A stretch of DNA of 63,006 nt from Gorillibacterium massiliense (GTDB lineage Bacteria; Bacillota; Bacilli; Paenibacillales; NBRC-103111): assembly GCF_000455485.1 (NCBI RefSeq), contig NZ_CBQR020000004.1, forward strand, positions 1 through 63,006. The letters are read 5' to 3'. The position numbers and the translations under genes are program-made. Below are positions 1 through 8,329 of the stretch, one piece after another. The notes under the pieces were generated by a model that saw only the letters and a program-made list of their open reading frames with translations, was not told the DNA's origin and ran no database searches. How positions within the stretch are numbered: the first letter of the stretch is position 1; every line of letters starts with the position of its first letter.

Positions 1-115
1 GGTGGCGAAGGCGTTTATCCAGGCTGCGATTGAGGATACGTTGCATTTGGGTCAGGGACATGGGCCGACGAATCATTGGGCTTATCGCGATAGGCAGGCG
101 GTGAAGGGCGAATGA
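1..115 (+). CDS. thiD: ThiD C-terminal end (phosphomethylpyrimidine kinase), partial
   Basis: Only the last 37 or so codons are in the window, read in the frame starting at base 2 and ending at a TGA at 113-115. The tail contains GHGPTNHW, the C-terminal signature of hydroxymethylpyrimidine/phosphomethylpyrimidine kinases of the ThiD family, which phosphorylate the pyrimidine moiety of thiamine. The stop overlaps the ATG of the next gene (ATGA), and that gene is thiE, which strengthens the call. The start and most of the protein lie outside the window. Confidence 0.8.
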   Translation, partial: VAKAFIQAAIEDTLHLGQGHGPTNHWAYRDRQAVKGE

Positions 116-810
116 GAGGGAATTTGCTTGATGAAGCTGCCCTGCGCCGGGCGCTCTCGGTCTATTTCATCATGGGCAGCAACAACTGCCGGAAAGACCC
201 GCTGCACGTATTGAGTGAAGCCATCGAGGGCGGCATTACGCTTTTTCAATTCCGGGAAAAGGGTTCAGGTGCACTCAAGGGCAAAGAAATGGCCGAGCTT
301 GCATGGAACATGCGGCAGTTATGCCGCCGGCATAGCATCCCTTTTATTGTTAACGACGATGTGGATCTGGCATTGGAAGTAGACGCCGATGGGGTGCATG
401 TCGGCCAGGAGGACGAGGCCGCGGTGGCGGTAAGACGACGCATCGGCAGCCGGATCTTGGGCGTATCCGCTTATAATTTGCAGGAAGCAGAAACGGCGAT
501 TCGCAACGGCGCCGATTATTTAGGCGTCGGGCCGCTCTTTGCCACGATGACGAAAGAGGATGCGAAAGCGGCATCCGGGCTGGCATCCGTTTCTGAGCTG
601 CGGGAGCGGGGCATTCGCATTCCTGTCGTCGGAATTGGCGGGATTACGGCTATGAATGCCGGGGATGTCATCCTCTCTGGAGCCGACGGGGTATCCGTGA
701 TTTCGGCGATCTCCATGGCAGAGATTCCCGTGGAGGCAGCGTCGGCTTTGAAGGTGGCAGTCCGGGAGGCAAGCCAAAGGCGGACCGGGCAGACCGGAAC
801 AGGACGGTGA
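112..810 (+). CDS. thiE: Thiamine-phosphate synthase
   Basis: Joins hydroxymethylpyrimidine pyrophosphate and hydroxyethylthiazole phosphate to give thiamine monophosphate in the cytoplasm. The 232-residue TIM-barrel protein shows the family motifs in order: FQFREKG (about residues 45-51), VNDDVDLAL (about 80), GVHVGQED (about 94), GVSAYN (about 117), GADYLGVGPLF (about 134) and VVGIGGI (about 173). Length is normal. The ATG overlaps the thiD stop by four bases, so the two are translationally coupled in a thiamine salvage/biosynthesis operon. Followed after 4 bases by a permease gene. Confidence 0.93.
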   Translation: MRGNLLDEAALRRALSVYFIMGSNNCRKDPLHVLSEAIEGGITLFQFREKGSGALKGKEMAELAWNMRQLCRRHSIPFIVNDDVDLALEVDADGVHVGQEDEAAVAVRRRIGSRILGVSAYNLQEAETAIRNGADYLGVGPLFATMTKEDAKAASGLASVSELRERGIRIPVVGIGGITAMNAGDVILSGADGVSVISAISMAEIPVEAASALKVAVREASQRRTGQTGTGR

Positions 811-814
811 CGGC

Positions 815-2120
815 ATGAAGGATGATGATATCAAACTGCAAGTCGAGGAGCGCACGGGTCCTGCTCGCAGCCTGCTCCTCGGGCTGCAGCATGTTTTCGT
901 ATCCAACGTTTGGCTCGACCCTTTGTTTATCGCGACAATGATCGGATTAACACCTGTCGCTGCCACATCATTTCTCAATGCCGTATTCATTGCGGCAGGC
1001 TTCGTGACCCTGCTTCAGGCGACGCGGCTGGCCAAGCTGCCCATCGTCCAGGGGCCGTCGGCATCTTTCGACTCCTTGATGATTACGACGGGTAAAACCC
1101 AAGGCTTGGCCGCCGCTTATGGTGGTATGTTGGTGAGCGCTGTACTTGTCTTTCTGCTATCGGCTACCGGACTCATCGGGAAAATTCGTGCCTGGTTTAC
1201 TCCGGCAGTTTCCGGAACCGTCATCTGTGTCGTCGGTGTCGTGCTCTCCCAATTCACGATGTACGAATTTCTCGGGGGCGATCCGGGGACAAAAGGATAT
1301 TTGGATATCACCACTCTCACGCTATCGGTTTCTACAGCGCTAGTGGTCGTTATACTATCCGTTTTTGGTAGAAGTTGGTGGAAAACCTACGCCTTCCTCA
1401 TCGGTCTTTTGGTGGGCGACGGGATCGCAGCCTTCACACAGGGGATGGATTGGAACAGCGTCCGTACCGCCGCCTGGTTCGGCTTGCCTCATTTCATGCC
1501 CTTTGGCACTTTTAAATGGGATGCCGGAGTCATTCTAACCTTCATGGTCGCCTATATGGCGGCGATCATGGAAGCGATGGGCGTCTATCAGGCGGCGGCG
1601 GAGATGACCGATGCCGAGATGGATGGGGGGCCGCATCCGCCGGGGATTTATCGGAGAATCCACAGGTTCGTTGCTGTCATCCTTTCTCGGAGGACTGCCG
1701 ACGACGGCTTACGCGCAAAACGTCGGCCTGCTGCGCCTGACCCGGAGCGGCTCTCGCTACCCGGTGATTTGGGCCGGGGGCATCCTGCTCATCCTCGGCT
1801 TCGTTCCCAAAGCCGGAGCTCTCCTGGGACTAACCCCCGGCGCCGTCATTGGCGGCTTATTTTTACCGGCTGCTGCGGGCCTGTTCATGTCCGGCATCTC
1901 TCTGCTCATGAAAATGGAGCGGACGGAAGCGAACTTTACCGTCGTAGGCGTATCGCTCCTTCTCGCCATCGCCCTACCCGGCAATGTGTCGGGGCTGACC
2001 GGGTTTTGGGGGACGCTTCTGACCAACGCCATCCTAGTCGGTGCATGCAGCGTTTTACTGCTCCAATTGTTGCTCGTGAAGTTGCCGGAGCGGTTCCGGA
2101 AAAGGGCTCAGCTGCCTTAA
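815..2120 (+). pseudogene. NCS2 family (xanthine/uracil-type) permease, split by a frameshift
   Basis: The first 270 codons (from ATG 815) encode many hydrophobic helices and stay in frame to AEMTDAEMDG. The reading then continues only in the +1-shifted frame (about 1625 to the TAA at 2118-2120), which carries GFIGESTGS, the NCS2 signature QNVGLLRLTR and four further membrane helices. The switch falls at a run of six G at 1625-1630; five G would restore one protein of about 434 residues. Unshifted, translation gives a nonsense tail ending at 2128. Either a recent inactivating indel, phase variation, or a homopolymer sequencing error. Members of the family import nucleobases by proton symport. 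Adjacent to thiDE with a 4-base gap, so a pyrimidine-related substrate such as hydroxymethylpyrimidine is conceivable; that is inference. Confidence 0.8.
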
Positions 2121-2280
2121 CGGAATGAGTAATATTCACACAAGCAGGTTATGTACAGGTTAAAGTTGTACAGATAAGCCTTTATGAAGATTTGGCTTCA
2201 AGGTCTGGCGGTAACGTCAAGGCTGCTGAAGTTTCAACTTCTTCCTGAAGGCTTTTTGTGTTTCCTTAGCTTTTATGATT

Positions 2281-2594
2281 GGCCGTATCGATGTTCTTGT
2301 GAATAATGCGGGAGTTATTTTGGCGCTTTGCGAATGATTCAAGCTTCTGTCCCTTTGATGAAAGAGAATCGTTATGGGCGTATCGTCAATATCCCATCGG
2401 GGTTAGGAGCATTTGAGATTTTGCAAGGATTTTTGGGTTTAAAAGGATTGACAGCCGCTTATCGCATTTCTAAAACGATGCTCAATGCTCTGACATGCTT
2501 GGTTGCACAAGATACGGCTGTTTGGTTGGCAACGTTGGGGGAAGATGGGCCAAATGGGGATTATTTTCGCGATCACAAACCAGTTGCGTGGTAG
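2281..2594 (+). pseudogene. Short-chain dehydrogenase/reductase remnant
   Basis: Two out-of-register pieces of one SDR. At 2281-2337 the frame reads GRIDVLVNNAG, the NNAG structural motif, and soon meets a stop. In a different frame from 2328 it continues with the RYGRIVNIPS strand and YRISK, the catalytic YxxxK. After that a large piece is missing: the text jumps to the family's C-terminal tail and stops at 2594. The Rossmann N-terminus is absent. 2121-2280 holds no intact gene; a stretch at about 2149-2257 reads open in one frame and could be a degraded upstream part. Not functional. Confidence 0.75.
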
Positions 2595-2611
2595 GTTTTC
2601 ACATTTAATGC

Positions 2612-2658
2612 TTGACATAATCTAACAGCTGATTTATAAATAAACCGACGGTCGGTTT
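2612..2658 (+). promoter_or_regulatory. Sigma-A promoter with overlapping TetR-type operator
   Basis: Consensus -35 TTGACA at 2612-2617, 17-base spacer, -10 TATAAA at 2635-2640. Directly after it lies a perfect 17-base inverted repeat at 2642-2658, arms AAACCGAC and GTCGGTTT around a central G. It sits at the expected transcription start of the TetR gene, so autorepression is the natural reading. A GGAAGGAG ribosome binding site follows. Confidence 0.8.
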
Positions 2659-2680
2659 TAAAAAAAGGAAGGAGCATGAA

Positions 2681-3298
2681 ATGTCCAGAACAAATATCAA
2701 CTACGATAAAAAACGCGACGAACTGGCAAAACAGGTCTTTGACATTTTTCTTCAATACGGATACGAAACCACAACCCTCTCATTCATCATGAAGAAGTTG
2801 AACATATCGAAGGGAGCGTTTTATCATTATTTTTCCACGAAGGAGGAATGTGCTGACTCAGCCGTAGCCTTGTACTCCAGGGACTGCTGCGAAAAGCTTA
2901 TCGATCAGATTGATAACAACGTGTCGGCAGAGGTTAATTTTAAGAATCTGTGTTATTCCTGCTTTGAATTATTCAAAGACAATGAAAAAAGGATGGAAAA
3001 GATTAACACCCCGTCAAACGCCATTTTTCATCAGAAGCTGATGGCTGCTTTGGTTAAAGCTTTGGCTCCTTTGTATGCAAAAGTCATCGTCCAAGGCGTA
3101 CATGATGAGATTTTTACAGCAAAATATCCTCTTGAGACAGCGCAGATGATTCTCACTTTGTCCAACTTTTATTTTGATGCGGATCTGTTCGGCTGGGAGG
3201 CGCAGGAAATGCCGGTAAAATTGCGGGCTTTCGAAGATTTCCTCACCCATGCGTTAGACGCAAAACCCGGCTCTTTTTCGTTTTTTCATAGCCTTTAG
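2681..3298 (+). CDS. TetR/AcrR family transcriptional regulator
   Basis: 205 residues. The N-terminal 60 residues form the TetR DNA-binding domain: about 25 residues including FLQYGYETTTL, then the recognition part ISKGAFYHYFSTKEE. The C-terminal ligand-binding region is not assignable. Starts at ATG 2681 behind GGAAGGAG. A perfect palindrome overlapping its own promoter suggests autorepression. The next gene, a ketopantoate-reductase-like enzyme, starts 15 bases downstream and is probably co-transcribed and co-regulated. Confidence 0.88.
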   Translation: MSRTNINYDKKRDELAKQVFDIFLQYGYETTTLSFIMKKLNISKGAFYHYFSTKEECADSAVALYSRDCCEKLIDQIDNNVSAEVNFKNLCYSCFELFKDNEKRMEKINTPSNAIFHQKLMAALVKALAPLYAKVIVQGVHDEIFTAKYPLETAQMILTLSNFYFDADLFGWEAQEMPVKLRAFEDFLTHALDAKPGSFSFFHSL

Positions 3299-3313
3299 TG
3301 AAGGAGCATGATT

Positions 3314-4291
3314 ATGAAGGTATTAATCGTTGGCACCGGCGTCATCGGTTCGCTGTACGGATGCGCATTGTCCGAAAACCATCGCGTTTTTCATTATGTT
3401 CGTCCGGAAAAAGCAAGTTTTTTGGATCGAAAGGAAATCACCTTCGACTTGATCGACGAGCGGCAGGACAAAAAGCATCGGAATACAACCGGCTGCTACA
3501 CCTATCATTGTGTCACCGATGCGAGAGGCGGCTATGACTTGATTCTGGTTCCTGTCAAAACCTTTCAGTTGACGGAAACACTGCAGACTCTGGCGGAGCA
3601 AGCGCCGGATGCGAATTATGTGCTGATGACCCTCGATTGGAACTTAAGCGATGAATTTGACAGCATCCTCGGCAAAAGCCGTTACATACTGGGATACGCA
3701 GGCGGTGGCGGAACGTTCAGGGGAAATCAGCTCTGGGCTAATTTGGGAAACGATATCATGCTTGGGGCAATCCATGAGGAGCAGGGGAAGCTTCTGGACA
3801 AAGCGGTCGATTTATTCAAAAGCTGTGGGATCATTCCCAAAATAGAAGAGAATCCGCTCCATTGGTTGTGGATCCATAATGTTGGATCGGCTCCACTTGG
3901 CGCAGCCCTAACCAAGTATCGGGATATAAATCGGTTATTGCAGGATAAGCGGCTTGTTAAAACGTCATTTAAAGCGATGAGGGAATGCTACTCCATCTGC
4001 AAGAAGCGTGGCGTCGATTTAACAAAGTACGGAGAGGTCAAGATGATGTCCTTGCCGGCTTTTCTTCTCTACCCGATGTTTAGGCTGAATTTTACGAAAA
4101 ATCCTGTCATGAAGAGATATACGGCCCATGCAGTGGATAGCATTGATGAAATGGTGCAGAACTTTCGTGAAATCTATGAAACCGGCTCTTTATTGGGTGT
4201 CGATATGCCGAATATGAGAATTCTAATGGAGCTAGTTCCACCTGTAGCCATGTCAAATACAATACGTTCCGTTCCTACTGCCCCTTCTTGA
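3314..4291 (+). CDS. Ketopantoate reductase family protein (PanE/ApbA-like)
   Basis: NADPH-dependent 2-dehydropantoate 2-reductase fold. The N-terminus has the Rossmann motif GTGVIGSLYG (residues 8-17). The mid-part VKTFQL and the C-terminal helical domain (DLTKYGEVKMMS...) fit the family. ATG 3314 is preferred over ATG 3308 because AAGGAG (3301-3306) sits 7 bases upstream of the former and only 1 base from the latter. The last 15 or so residues (after RILMELV) do not look like the usual tail, and pseudogene debris follows, so the 3' end may have been replaced by a rearrangement. True pantothenate function is uncertain; many paralogues act on other 2-oxoacids. Probably in one transcript with the TetR gene. 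Confidence 0.8.
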   Translation: MKVLIVGTGVIGSLYGCALSENHRVFHYVRPEKASFLDRKEITFDLIDERQDKKHRNTTGCYTYHCVTDARGGYDLILVPVKTFQLTETLQTLAEQAPDANYVLMTLDWNLSDEFDSILGKSRYILGYAGGGGTFRGNQLWANLGNDIMLGAIHEEQGKLLDKAVDLFKSCGIIPKIEENPLHWLWIHNVGSAPLGAALTKYRDINRLLQDKRLVKTSFKAMRECYSICKKRGVDLTKYGEVKMMSLPAFLLYPMFRLNFTKNPVMKRYTAHAVDSIDEMVQNFREIYETGSLLGVDMPNMRILMELVPPVAMSNTIRSVPTAPS

Positions 4292-4366
4292 ATTTTACCC
4301 GCTACAGTAATCAAGTCATGTAGATTCGATCATATTGATAGTTCGAGATTACGAAGCAGCTCCGAA

Positions 4367-4567
4367 ATGGCGGTCATGATCGCAAAAGCCCTTGGTTTGT
4401 CCGCTAGTGCGACCTCTGGCAACGGCTTTGCGGACGAGCGGAATATTCCGCTTTGGGCCCATGGCGCGGTTACCGGGGTGAAACAGCTAGGCGTCGTCGA
4501 AGGTAAAGGCGCGAACACGTTCGACCCCGCAGGCCTTTTAACCAGAGCGGAAGCCGTAACGGTCCAG
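4367..4567 (+). pseudogene. S-layer homology (SLH) domain fragment
   Basis: About 67 codons read AVMIAKALGL, then FADERNIPLWAHGAV and VVEGKGANTFDPAGLLTR. This is the end of one SLH repeat and a nearly complete second one, as found at the termini of secondary-cell-wall-polymer-binding exoproteins. No start, signal peptide or enzyme domain is attached, and the open frame then runs antisense into the AraC gene to 4702. It is the leftover 3' end of a surface-protein gene. SLH proteins are abundant in Paenibacillaceae. Confidence 0.75.
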
Positions 4568-4635
4568 GTCGATATAGGCATTTGCCAAAGGTATTTTCGA
4601 GGAACGGAATTTGAAGGTTACGAATTGAAACGAGT

Positions 4636-5490
4636 TCAAGTCCCCTTCCTGTACTTCGACGGCGTCGTGCCGGTGAGGCTCTTGAAGGTGCGGTTGAAGT
4701 GAGTGAAATGCTCGAATCCCGCGGCGGCGGCGACTTCGATGATGCTGTGCCGGGTTTCCAAAAGGAGCCGCTCCGCCTCCCGTGTCCGGATGAGGTTCAC
4801 GTAGCCAATCAAGGTAAAGCCGGTGACTGCCTTGAAGGTGCGGCTTAGGTAAGATGGGCTCATGCCGAACCACTCCGATAAATCGGTCAGAGTCACGGGT
4901 TCATGATAATGGAGATGAATGTGCTTGACGACGCCGGCGATTTTTTTATGCATCGGACTCATGGGCTCTTGGTCGATTTTTTCGCCTTCCGCCGCCTCGT
5001 TCAGCCGCTCTGCGAAAAGCAGAAGCTCGGTGAGCAGCACCCGCAAATAGGTCTCGAAACCGGCCCGGGCTTCCTTGATTTCATGGATCATTTTGCCGAA
5101 AATGCCCATAACGAAGCTGATCTGCTCTGTCGTCAGGCGGAAGAGAGCCCCCTCCTGCTGAAACACTCGGAACAGCTCGGGTCTGTAGAAGGGATGGTTC
5201 GTCCCAAGGAAGGCGTCGCTGAAGTTGATGACCAGCCGTTCATGCTCCGGCTTGCCGGTGATGGAGCTTTTGTGGACGTCGTATTTGTTGATGAAGATGA
5301 GATCCCCGGCTTGCACCTGATAGGAGCGTTCTTTAATAAAATAATCCCGTCGCCCAGAGATCAGATAATAGATTTCGTAGGTGCTGTGGAAGTGGTTGGT
5401 GCGTTCGAAAGGCTGAACCCGCCGCCATTGATGCATGTAAAAATTTCCTTCTTCTTCTCCGTAGTTGATCGTCTCGGTGTAAGCTGTCAT
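4636..5490 (-). CDS. AraC family transcriptional regulator
   Basis: 284 residues. An N-terminal cupin-like sensor (HFHSTYEIYYLISGRRDYFI, then a conserved GDLIFINKYDVH) precedes two C-terminal helix-turn-helix motifs (VTLTDLSEWFGMSPSYLSR, and IIEVAAAAGFEHFTHFNRTF). Start ATG 5490 chosen because GGAG lies about 9 bases upstream on the minus strand; a longer frame to 5586 would overlap the divergent gene. It probably senses a sugar or related metabolite. Divergent from the thioesterase gene with an 80-base shared region; regulatory target unknown. The SLH fragment's frame overlaps its 3' end antisense. Confidence 0.9.
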   Translation of the reverse strand: MTAYTETINYGEEEGNFYMHQWRRVQPFERTNHFHSTYEIYYLISGRRDYFIKERSYQVQAGDLIFINKYDVHKSSITGKPEHERLVINFSDAFLGTNHPFYRPELFRVFQQEGALFRLTTEQISFVMGIFGKMIHEIKEARAGFETYLRVLLTELLLFAERLNEAAEGEKIDQEPMSPMHKKIAGVVKHIHLHYHEPVTLTDLSEWFGMSPSYLSRTFKAVTGFTLIGYVNLIRTREAERLLLETRHSIIEVAAAAGFEHFTHFNRTFKSLTGTTPSKYRKGT

Positions 5491-5570
5491 ATTTTCTCTC
5501 TCCGTTCTCCGTATGTGAAACCGGCTTGAATCGATTATAATAGAAGAAAAACGCGCAGATGGAGAACCCG

Positions 5571-6083
5571 ATGGAAACGAAAACATGCAAAGAATCCAAA
5601 TCGATCAAGACCAGCCACGTTTTTCCCAATGACGTCAACAACCACCACACCTTGTTCGGGGGCAGGCTGATGAGCCATATCGACGACATCGCGGCCATAT
5701 CCGCTATGCGGCACTGCCGGACCAGCGTCGTGACGGCGTCCACTGACTCCGTCGATTTTCTTTCGCCTATCGAGCAAACGGACTCGGTTTGCCTGGAATC
5801 CTATGTGTCCTGGACAGGAAAAACGTCCATGGAAGTGTTCGTGAAAGTAACCGCCGAGAACCTGTTCACCGGTGAGCGCAAAATAGCAGCGACTTCTTTC
5901 CTTACTTTTGTCGCTATAGGCGAGGATGGCCATCCGTGTCCTGTTCCGCAAGTAGTTCCGGAAACGGAAGAAGAGCGGATGATCAACCAGAGCGGCGAGA
6001 AGAGGGCGCAAATGCGCAAGGCCCGCCGGCAGGAGAGCAAAAGCTTCGCCCAATTCTTGGCGATTAAGAAGCCTTGGGATTGA
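5571..6083 (+). CDS. Hotdog-fold acyl-CoA thioesterase (YkhA-like)
   Basis: 170 residues. Contains the acyl-CoA hydrolase signature NNHHTLFGGRLMSHIDD near the N-terminus (residues about 20-40), with the catalytic Asp region DDIAAISA, then VDFLSPI and the beta-strand TSFLTFVAI. The family hydrolyses acyl-CoA esters. ATG 5571 is favoured over 5559 because GGAG (5561-5564) stands 6 bases before it. A TATAAT at 5536-5541 may be its -10 box, but no good -35 is seen. A terminator follows at 6094. Confidence 0.9.
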   Translation: METKTCKESKSIKTSHVFPNDVNNHHTLFGGRLMSHIDDIAAISAMRHCRTSVVTASTDSVDFLSPIEQTDSVCLESYVSWTGKTSMEVFVKVTAENLFTGERKIAATSFLTFVAIGEDGHPCPVPQVVPETEEERMINQSGEKRAQMRKARRQESKSFAQFLAIKKPWD

Positions 6084-6093
6084 CTTTAGAATG

Positions 6094-6116
6094 AGCGCCG
6101 GATAGGCGCTTTTTTC
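6094..6116 (+). terminator. Rho-independent terminator of the thioesterase gene
   Basis: Six-base stem AGCGCC/GGCGCT with a 5-base loop followed by a run of T. Eleven bases after the stop codon. Confidence 0.85.
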
Positions 6117-6285
6117 TTTCCGATTAAAGAGTACCAAAGGACTGAAGTTATCGCAAGATTGGCTAGATTTATGGCGCAAAGCGCAAAAATTGGTGAGACA
6201 ATGCCCGTATTTTGCTCTATCCTGAAGAGGATAGGCAGCTTGCTAACAGGCTGCTCCTGACTATGAGTAGGCGGTGAGCGTTTTA

Positions 6286-7695
6286 ATGAAAGCGTTTATG
6301 GATGACGATTTTTTGCTTGCGAATAAAACCGCGGTGGAGCTGTATCATGGCTATGCCAAAAATCAGCCGATCATCGATTACCATTGCCACCTGGATCCGA
6401 AGGAAATTTATGAGGACAAGCGTTTCGCCAACCTTACAGAAGCTTGGCTGTATGGCGACCATTACAAATGGCGGGCAATGCGGGCCAATGGGTGCGAGGA
6501 AAAATACGTGACCGGCGGCGATGGCGCCAGTGATTACGACCGATTTCTCGCCTATGCCAAAACGGTGCCGAATGCCATCGGCAACCCATTGTACCACTGG
6601 TCCTATCTTGAGCTTAGACGTCTTTTCGGCATCGAGGATGTCATCAACGAGAAAAATGCACCAGCCATCTGGGAGAAAGCCAACGCCCGTTTGAAAGAAG
6701 CCGGCTTCACCGCAAGAGGACTTATCCGCGCATGCAACGTCAAAATCCTGTGCACCACCGACGATCCGGCGGATAGCCTTGAATATCACATCAAACTGAA
6801 CGACGAGGAACGGGATTTCAAAGTGCTGCCTTCCTTCCGCCCGGACAGAGCGCTCGAAATCAATAGTCCGACTTTCTTGTCCTGGATCCGCCAATTGGAA
6901 CAAGCGGCGAAGCTTCCGGTTGTGGATTACAAACAATTGCTATCCACTTTGAAGAACCGCGTCGAGTTTTTCCACGAAGTCGGCTGCCGGATCTCCGATC
7001 ATGGCTTTGACTATGTTCCTTATGCCGAAGCAACCGAGGCGGAAGCGGCTGCGATCTATGCCAAAGCGCTGCGGGGCGAATCGGTTTCCCTCGAGGAAGA
7101 GAAAAAATATAAAGCCTACACCCTCATTTATTTGGGAGGCTTGTACGCCGATTTAGGTTGGACGATGCAGCTGCATTTCAATGCCCACCGCAACAACAAT
7201 ACCCGCATGCTGGAGAAGCTGGGGCCGAATACCGGCTACGATTCCATTTATGACAGCTTGCCGGCGGTTTCGCTCGTTCGTCTTCTGGATAGCTTGGAAC
7301 AACAAGACAGGCTGCCGCGAACCATCGTTTATTCATTGAATCCACGGGATAACGATATGCTCGCATCTGTGATAGGCAGCTTCCAAGGCGGCGGTATTCC
7401 CGGAAAAATTCAACTTGGTTCCGCCTGGTGGTTCAACGACACCCGGGACGGGATGCTCGCGCAATTGCACGCGCTTGCCAACATGGGCTTGCTCAGCCGT
7501 TTTGTCGGCATGCTGACCGACTCCCGCAGCTTCCTTTCATACACCCGTCATGAATACTTCCGCCGCATCCTTTGCAACTTGCTGGGCGAATGGGCGGAGA
7601 ACGGCGAAGTTGCCGCGGACGTGGAAGAGCTGGGGCAAATGGTCGCTGCCATCAGCTACGGCAATGCGGTCAACTACTTCCGGTTTGAAGATTAG
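6286..7695 (+). CDS. uxaC: Glucuronate isomerase
   Basis: Interconverts D-glucuronate/D-fructuronate (and galacturonate/tagaturonate) in hexuronate catabolism. 469 residues, normal for UxaC. N-terminal metal-binding motif IDYHCHLDP (about residues 30-38), GDHYKWRAMRANG (about 60), LQLHFNAHRNNN-like stretch (actual QLHFNAHRNNN, about 298) and WWFNDTRDGM (about 390), all hallmarks of the family. ATG 6286 is preferred to GTG 6274 because GGTGAG lies 7 bases upstream. Other hexuronate genes are not nearby, so it probably serves a dispersed glucuronate/xylan-sidechain pathway. Upstream 170 bases hold no clear operator. Confidence 0.95.
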   Translation: MKAFMDDDFLLANKTAVELYHGYAKNQPIIDYHCHLDPKEIYEDKRFANLTEAWLYGDHYKWRAMRANGCEEKYVTGGDGASDYDRFLAYAKTVPNAIGNPLYHWSYLELRRLFGIEDVINEKNAPAIWEKANARLKEAGFTARGLIRACNVKILCTTDDPADSLEYHIKLNDEERDFKVLPSFRPDRALEINSPTFLSWIRQLEQAAKLPVVDYKQLLSTLKNRVEFFHEVGCRISDHGFDYVPYAEATEAEAAAIYAKALRGESVSLEEEKKYKAYTLIYLGGLYADLGWTMQLHFNAHRNNNTRMLEKLGPNTGYDSIYDSLPAVSLVRLLDSLEQQDRLPRTIVYSLNPRDNDMLASVIGSFQGGGIPGKIQLGSAWWFNDTRDGMLAQLHALANMGLLSRFVGMLTDSRSFLSYTRHEYFRRILCNLLGEWAENGEVAADVEELGQMVAAISYGNAVNYFRFED

Positions 7696-7807
7696 AAAAC
7701 GATTGTAAGAAACTATCCGCATCCCTCATAGGCTTCCGCCTTTTCCTCTATTGCTTCTACTGAATAGAAATAAGAATAGATTCATGGAGACGGGAGATAC
7801 GCGGGTG

Positions 7808-7885
7808 ATGAAAAAGGATCCTTTCATCCTTATTCTTGTACTGTTTCTTCTGCTGGTTGTGTTACTCCTCATGACTTTCTTCTAG
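7808..7885 (+). CDS. Putative 25-residue hydrophobic membrane peptide
   Basis: ATG at 7808 followed by MKKDPFILILVLF, then an unbroken run of Leu/Val/Met/Phe to the TAG at 7883-7885: a charged N-terminus and one transmembrane helix. GGGAG lies about 14 bases upstream, a bit far, and a GTG immediately precedes the ATG. A strong terminator follows 23 bases later, so this interval is a plausible small transcription unit. It resembles in style the tiny single-helix proteins of spore formers, but no family can be named. Could be chance. Confidence 0.45.
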   Translation: MKKDPFILILVLFLLLVVLLLMTFF

Positions 7886-7908
7886 ACTAAAGATGAGCAT
7901 GTATTGAA

Positions 7909-7949
7909 AACGGCTTTCGGACAATTGACGTCCGAAAGCCGTTTTTTTT
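7909..7949 (+). terminator. Strong rho-independent terminator
   Basis: Perfect 12-base stem CGGCTTTCGGAC/GTCCGAAAGCCG, 7-base loop, then eight T. Ends the uxaC/small-peptide unit. Confidence 0.92.
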
Positions 7950-7979
7950 GTTGCGAAGTTCAGATTTGAGTCGTACCCG

Positions 7980-8186
7980 TCAGCTTTGCGTATATTGCGG
8001 CTCTTCATTCTCGATTTGAGTTACTCGGGAGGCAACTTGATCGACGATTTGCTGCGTGTTCTGGGCAGCTTGCTGGAACATTTGCTTCGCTTCTTGATTT
8101 TGCGTGTTCAGAGCGAAGGATTCCAGGCTGGCCTGAGCGCTTTTTAATGAGGCTAACGCTGTTTTTACTTGAGTTATAACCGTCAT
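7980..8186 (-). CDS. DUF1657 family protein, spoVA2-type cluster
   Basis: 68 residues, with the pattern VKTALASLKSAQASLESFAL then NQEAKQMFQQAAQNTQQIV typical of DUF1657, a small helical family found with spoVA2-type germination/heat-resistance operons. Start ATG 8186 has AAAGGAG upstream on the minus strand. Divergent from the DUF421 gene by 143 bases, so the two units may share forespore-specific control. No signal peptide or membrane helix. Molecular role unknown. Confidence 0.85.
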   Translation of the reverse strand: MTVITQVKTALASLKSAQASLESFALNTQNQEAKQMFQQAAQNTQQIVDQVASRVTQIENEEPQYTQS

Positions 8187-8329
8187 CGTTTCATTCTCCT
8201 TTGGGATAGGTTCTTTATGTTATGGACAGCCGTCTCTACTGTTCCACCATGAGCCGGATATTATTCTGCTTATATCCTAATCGTTTTGGGCGAAGAATAA
8301 GCAAAAAACGGATAAAGGGGGAGAATTAG

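Noticed and set aside
1611-2120. Separate 169-codon gene
   Set aside because: It is the second half of the frameshifted permease, including the NCS2 signature, with no RBS of its own.
4903-5529. Plus-strand 208-codon frame
   Set aside because: Entirely antisense to the AraC regulator and without any recognisable domain or RBS.
6285-6300. cre (CcpA) site at the uxaC start
   Set aside because: TGAAAGCGTTTATG matches the first part of the cre pattern but not its last two bases, and it lies in coding sequence.
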